Shown one piece after another: positions 29,001-35,000 of a stretch of DNA of 64,000 nucleotides. A program made the translations under genes and the position numbers. Source of the stretch: Nectonema munidae (taxonomy: Eukaryota; Nematomorpha; Nectonematoida; Nectonematidae); the NCBI GenBank assembly GCA_030549495.1, contig JAUIRK010001013.1:331142-395141 (forward strand), written 5' to 3'. Under the pieces are notes generated by a model that saw nothing but the letters and a program-made list of their open reading frames with translations, was not told where the DNA came from and searched no databases. Every line of letters begins with the position of its first letter. The first letter of the stretch is position 1.

Positions 29001-32000
29001 GCTTGTCCACTCATCCTATTTCTTTTTTAAAATACCCCCCCCCCCTTCCTTATCGACGGGCCTGTGTACAGTAGATAGTGCATGAGATCGAATATGAATA
29101 TATTTTGTTGTCATAGTTCAGACATCAACCATTTATTACGAAGGTAGATCAATTCGGGGTCAAGAAAATTCGGCCTCTAAATTTATTGATATTATAATTG
29201 TATTGAGGCCGAATTGTCGCTGAACGTTTCTTAGAACAGACTGATTGTTTATTATCATTACAAGAATATTTTTATAGTGCTTCATCAACATGAGTTATTT
29301 CATCATCACGATTTAACAAAACAAAAGATGCTAAAATTTATCTCAGAAAACCTCAAGGGGTTGGACACGGAAGAAACCCTTTATATTTTAGTAACTACCC
29401 AGCAACAACAGGAATTTCTGGTCCAAACATTCGAAAAAAACGTTAGAAACCAAACACCAAAAACGAAAACGTCTGAAACATATATAGCATAGGATTTTAT
29501 AAATATATGTTTATTGGCATGCAAACTACCTACCTAACTTACTAACTAAGTTTTAAAGGAAAAGGTAGAAAGCATATAAGTTTTTTTAGACATTTGTTCT
29601 GACTTCCTAAATTTTTAGAACCATGAATTATTGGGATTCCTGAATTTTTTGGGTCAGAAGGAAGAATTTTTGTTCCAATTTTATTTTCACTTGATAATTT
29701 TGTAGACGAAATTAGAACCCGCATCTAAATTTTTCTGAACGCAAACCATCAGGTTTAGAGGCTATTTTGAATATATTTGCACACTGGCTATGCTTTAAAA
29801 AATAACGTTGGCCACTGGTTAACTAATCTGGTTCTATATCTCATTTTTCAGTACATTTTATCAACATTACTGAAACAAACACAACCAATATTCCTCACTT
29901 TCTTGTGTGTGTGTTGCACTGATGATGGTAGATAGAGTCTAGTTAAACATTTGGTAAGGAAATCTTTTAATTCCAAAAAATGTTTGACATTTATGTATAT
30001 AAGTTTCTTGAGACCAATTGGAGGCGAAGGGGAAGAGTGACAGTTTTTTTTCACAGGAAAATACAACAATGTTTTAAAACAAAAAACTTGTGAAAAAAGA
30101 ACATTGACTCAAACATAAAGTATCAACAAGAGAATATGTGATAGAATTTTTGTATTGGTCCAAATGGACAAAAAGTAGAAACAAGAGTAAAAATTAAGAA
30201 ATAAAAATATTTAGGACGCTCGAAACTAAAAAGTCTGAAAATGAGTGTTTTTAAAATCAAATTGTGTATCAACGTTAAATTGAATATTTTTACTATTCTT
30301 CTCCATAGCTTAATATTTTCTTCATCTATACATGTGTTACACTATAAATCAAACTAATGAAGTCATTCTGACACTTTTTCTTTCCATATCACAATTCAAT
30401 GGATACTTTTTATATAGTTTAAATTATCTCCACATGTCTATAATATCAGTGTGGTATAGCTAATGAATAACATTAACAATAAATCAAAATTTAACGTCGC
30501 TTTGACACTTATTCTTTTCATATACTCTACCACTTCTGAATAAAATACCATTTTTATATTAGAATGAAGAAATAAGAATTAGGACTGTATTAATAAATGA
30601 TAAATTATATGGCCCTAATAATAAATGTCTAAATGTTATCAAAAAAAGTGATATAAATAAATATTACGGTTTTATAGCCTTTCGTTTCTTAGAATTTTTT
30701 AATAATGCGAAAATAAATTTTAAGCGATGAAAGTCCACAGTACGCAAATTCAGTGCGATATAAATTCTGTCACATTTTTCCTTCTAATTGTATCCTTGAA
30801 TTTTCAAACTAATTTGACAGTTGTAAAAGATACGAAAGTAAGAAATTTTGGCGAACACAAAAATTTCACTAAATTTAAAGTTTTTTTATATGGAATTTTT
30901 TATAACATTTAAAATCTTTCATGTATAAAATCAAAAATCAGTGTAATTCCAATATTAAGTACTTAACAAGTAAAAACTAAATTTTTAGGCTAGATAACCA
31001 AAATTTTAGAAATGTGGATTCGCAATATTACATTCTCCGAAATTTCTTTTTGAACAAAAATTTGTGAAATTATCTTCTTGCAAAAATAAAGTACTTTAGA
31101 GTAGTAAAAACTGGGGTTTACTTATTCTTATTTGAATTTTCGTAAAAAAAAAAAGGCATACATTTGTTTAAGCATGTTTTTATAGTTTGCCTCATTTATA
31201 TAATATGGTACGTGCAAAATTTTCAAGTATTAATTAAATGGCTATATATAAAGTTTTTAGGCAAAAAAAGTTAGTAAAGAAATTTTACATCGATTAGAGA
31301 GCGTTAATAATTTTTTTTCTCTGAGAAGTTTTCAAATTTTCACTAAATTGATAAAAAAAAATTGGTTTGATTGATTCTTTTACATATGAAAAAATAAAAC
31401 AGATTAAATTTTATATTTTTCTTTTGAAATCCAACATAATCGTCCGAAATCGGCCTGAAATTACAAGAAATTTATTCGCTTCAAGTACCGCAGTACTCAT
31501 TCGAGACATGATTGGCAAAATTTCATTTTGAAACACATTTTAAATAGATTTCGGAAATCTTTTAAAAAAAATTAAAAAATTTTCTTATGTAAAAAATCTT
31601 GAAGAATGAAAATTATAAAAAAAAAATTTTCGCCACACACGCCCGCAAAAAATTGATGTGCAGTTGATATAATAAAACAGATAAATGATATATTTATAGA
31701 CGTACCAGCGAAATTTGGCAACTACTAAAAATGAAGAGAAATTAAGAGAGGTTTAATGATTTGATTGATTGAGGAGGTGCAACCCATGTTTTTTGTGAAA
31801 TATCCGATAGCGATTTTTAACCACTCTTCAAGCTCAACAAGAAAACAAAATCATTAAAATATGATAGATCACTACTCATCCGATGTAAAGTCTTTATCCC
31901 TCCTTATTCCCATTTACCAATTATTAAAACGGATGGTCACAATCTATCTTTTTGGTCTATGACTAGATATGCTATACTCTAACCAAACGAAGGTTATGAC

Positions 32001-35000
32001 TAAAAATGATCTCTTTTGTAAATCTTTAGGAAACAGAATCTGGTTGAGCCGATTTTATATTTGGTGTTCGAAGGTTTTAAAAATGTCTTTATCTTCTCAA
32101 GACCATATGGAAAGGGTGGGCTCATTGGTAATACGGTCAGAACTCATTTATCCGACAGTAGATTATTCGACAACCCCACTATCCGATGCAATATTGATTA
32201 GGAGCTAAAAGATATTTCTCCGCCTCTCATATCACAAATTGTTAACAAGCCTGGTTCATATCAAATGAATTGGTTAGGTCGTTTGATTACTCTGTACTGA
32301 AATGCATTGCTGCTTAAAATTAAATTTAAAATTTTTATCAAGGAAATATTACCAAGCAAGATGATTATTCACAGAAAAAAAAGAATCCTTATATTATCTT
32401 CATATTCTATCTACACATATATTCAGTTACTAAAGTAAATTTTTAAAATATATATTTAGGACTTAGATCTATGAATTGAGAGGTAAGTAGCCGTGAATTT
32501 AAAGTTGGCCCTTTTAAATAGAAATTGAAGGTTTCATATTTTTGGAAGAAATATTCAACAAACCTTAAATTTATATAAATTAGCTAGCTATTCCATTTCC
32601 TAAGTTATACGCTATAAATTACATAAAAATGAAATTATTCATACTAAGTTTTATTAACAAAAATTTCAGGCAAAGTGCAAAAACATTGTCAACTATTCTA
32701 AGCAATCTTAATAAAAAAGAGTAGAACATTAACCCATTTACGACCAATGTTCCAATTTTGGAACATAAGTAATTTAATCTTCGTCTGCTTTTTTCAATGA
32801 CTTTGAATATAAATCGTCTGCTTTTTTTTAGATATCGTCTGCTTTGCTTGGTCTTAAATGGGTTAAATAAAACGATTATCTAAGAATAAAGATTCTATAT
32901 ATTACATTTCTAGACTTGATTGTTTAAATTTACCCCATCGCCCGACTTCAAATACAGAGGGAGGAGGAAGCAAAACTGATTTTAATGGGGCCGGGACAAT
33001 AGGAAAGTGCATAGGAGTTTCAGAGGGGGAAATAAATTCCTCGCCCCCTCCCCTCTTATCGACGGGACTGTTTCCAGTAATTAATACGGATAAACCTTTT
33101 AGGCTTTAAATTATAGTTCTTATATAGTTGTGTGCTATAAAAAATATTTGACACGTTTAAAAATGCATGCGCTATTGTTCAAATTACTGCCTCTGATGAA
33201 ATATAGCTCCCATTTGCATTATTATATCAAAGAAGTGAAGGTTAATGAAAAAAGATATTTTAAATATTCATTCTAGACTTAACCTTAAAACAAGAAAACT
33301 AATATGGAAAATCACCCTCCCCCCCCCTCGCATGTGCGCCCCTGAAATAGAAATCGAGAGGATTGCTAAACATCGTTGAAGCTCAGAGATACAAATTATC
33401 TTTTTTTCATTAATCCATTAGGCCAAGGAATAATTTAATTTGTGGTTTATTTGATTGTTCTAATTTAACGAATATCTATTGACGAAAAAAAATACTAGCC
33501 CGTGGGAGACTTAAAGTCATTCAGATTTGACACGACCAATTTTAAACTTCAAGTTCTAACAAAGTTTAGTTATTTGAAGAACCCCTAAATATTTTTGTAC
33601 AAAAATTAGCTAAAAGAAATATTCTGGTAAGAATGATTTGTTTAAAAAAAATGTTCAGGTTAATAAGTTGGTTGTTGAATAATATAATTTTAATCGGTAT
33701 GTTAATATTCTGATTATGATCCTGAGGGCTCTGACATTTTAAATTCTATAAAAACATCAAAAAGAAAGCGAAGAGCCTCTTCAAACCAACATCTAGGATT
33801 TATTTGTAAAAATATTACTTTTAATAAGTAAATTTTATTCATATTACTTTGCAACCCCTACAACTATAAAAATATTCCGCTATGTGAAAGCAATTTAGTT
33901 GAAATATTAGTTTTTGCCGTTTACCAGCTTTCTCATTACATGTAGAATAATCTTCGTCTACACAATTTATCGCTGATTTTCCATTAAACTAGGTGTTCAA
34001 AGCAGCTAAAATATTTTGCAGCACGATGGACTGCGAATCACACAGCGCATTGAAAACTGCTATTTAGAATGATTAAGTTCGAGATGTCAAAATTCAAAGC
34101 ATGTATTGACATGAAACACGCATGAAATAGTTTGAGTTAAAGGAATAATTAAACATGTATGAGATACCGCGGGGACTAAGAACTCGATTTGACTTCGAGT
34201 TAAGCGTAATAACTTATCTGACTTTGAGTATTATATAGAAAAACTGTAGGATATTCATTTTTGACCTCAGATTTTTTACAAATAAATACATAGTATCTTG
34301 GAGAATCTCCGTATGCATATATAATGCCCCCGGAGCTTTGCCAAGCTCCTAATATATATCTTTTTGTTTCCTCCCGTGATATTGACAGGCCACGAATACT
34401 GTTTCTGTCTATTGAATTCCAAGATTCCTACATTTTTATATTTAGCTACACTCGGAATCTGAGCCATAATGTCAAACGTAGTCTCGAACCATGAGTCAGA
34501 GTCACCTAAAAAAAATGGAAATGTGTAACTTGAAAGCAGTTTAAATTATGGTTTTTAGTTTGTAGGTTGTTTGATAAGTTCAAGACAACGAACTTATCTT
34601 ATGACACATGTCAAAACAAAGAAGACAATCAAAATCAAACATGCGTCAACAAAGCAATACACACACAAGCGGTAACCGACTATCTCTCCACACTCAAACA
34701 TAACAGGCTCATATATTCCTCCACCAAAAATCGACACATATGAAGAAACACTATCAATTAAATTAAGACATACCCTTACTCAACTTAGAGCCAACAAGTC
34801 ACCATTGCTCCGTGAATATCTTCACAAGATAAATCCAAAAACACATACAAATCCACTCTGTCCAGTTGGCAATCAACACCCACACAACACTCATCATTTA
34901 TTTAACTGCCCATATGTTTTCACGACACTCAAACCCATTCACTTATGCTCAAAGCCATGCAAAATAGTTAACCTACTTACTTTGTGGGGAAACCGTTTAG

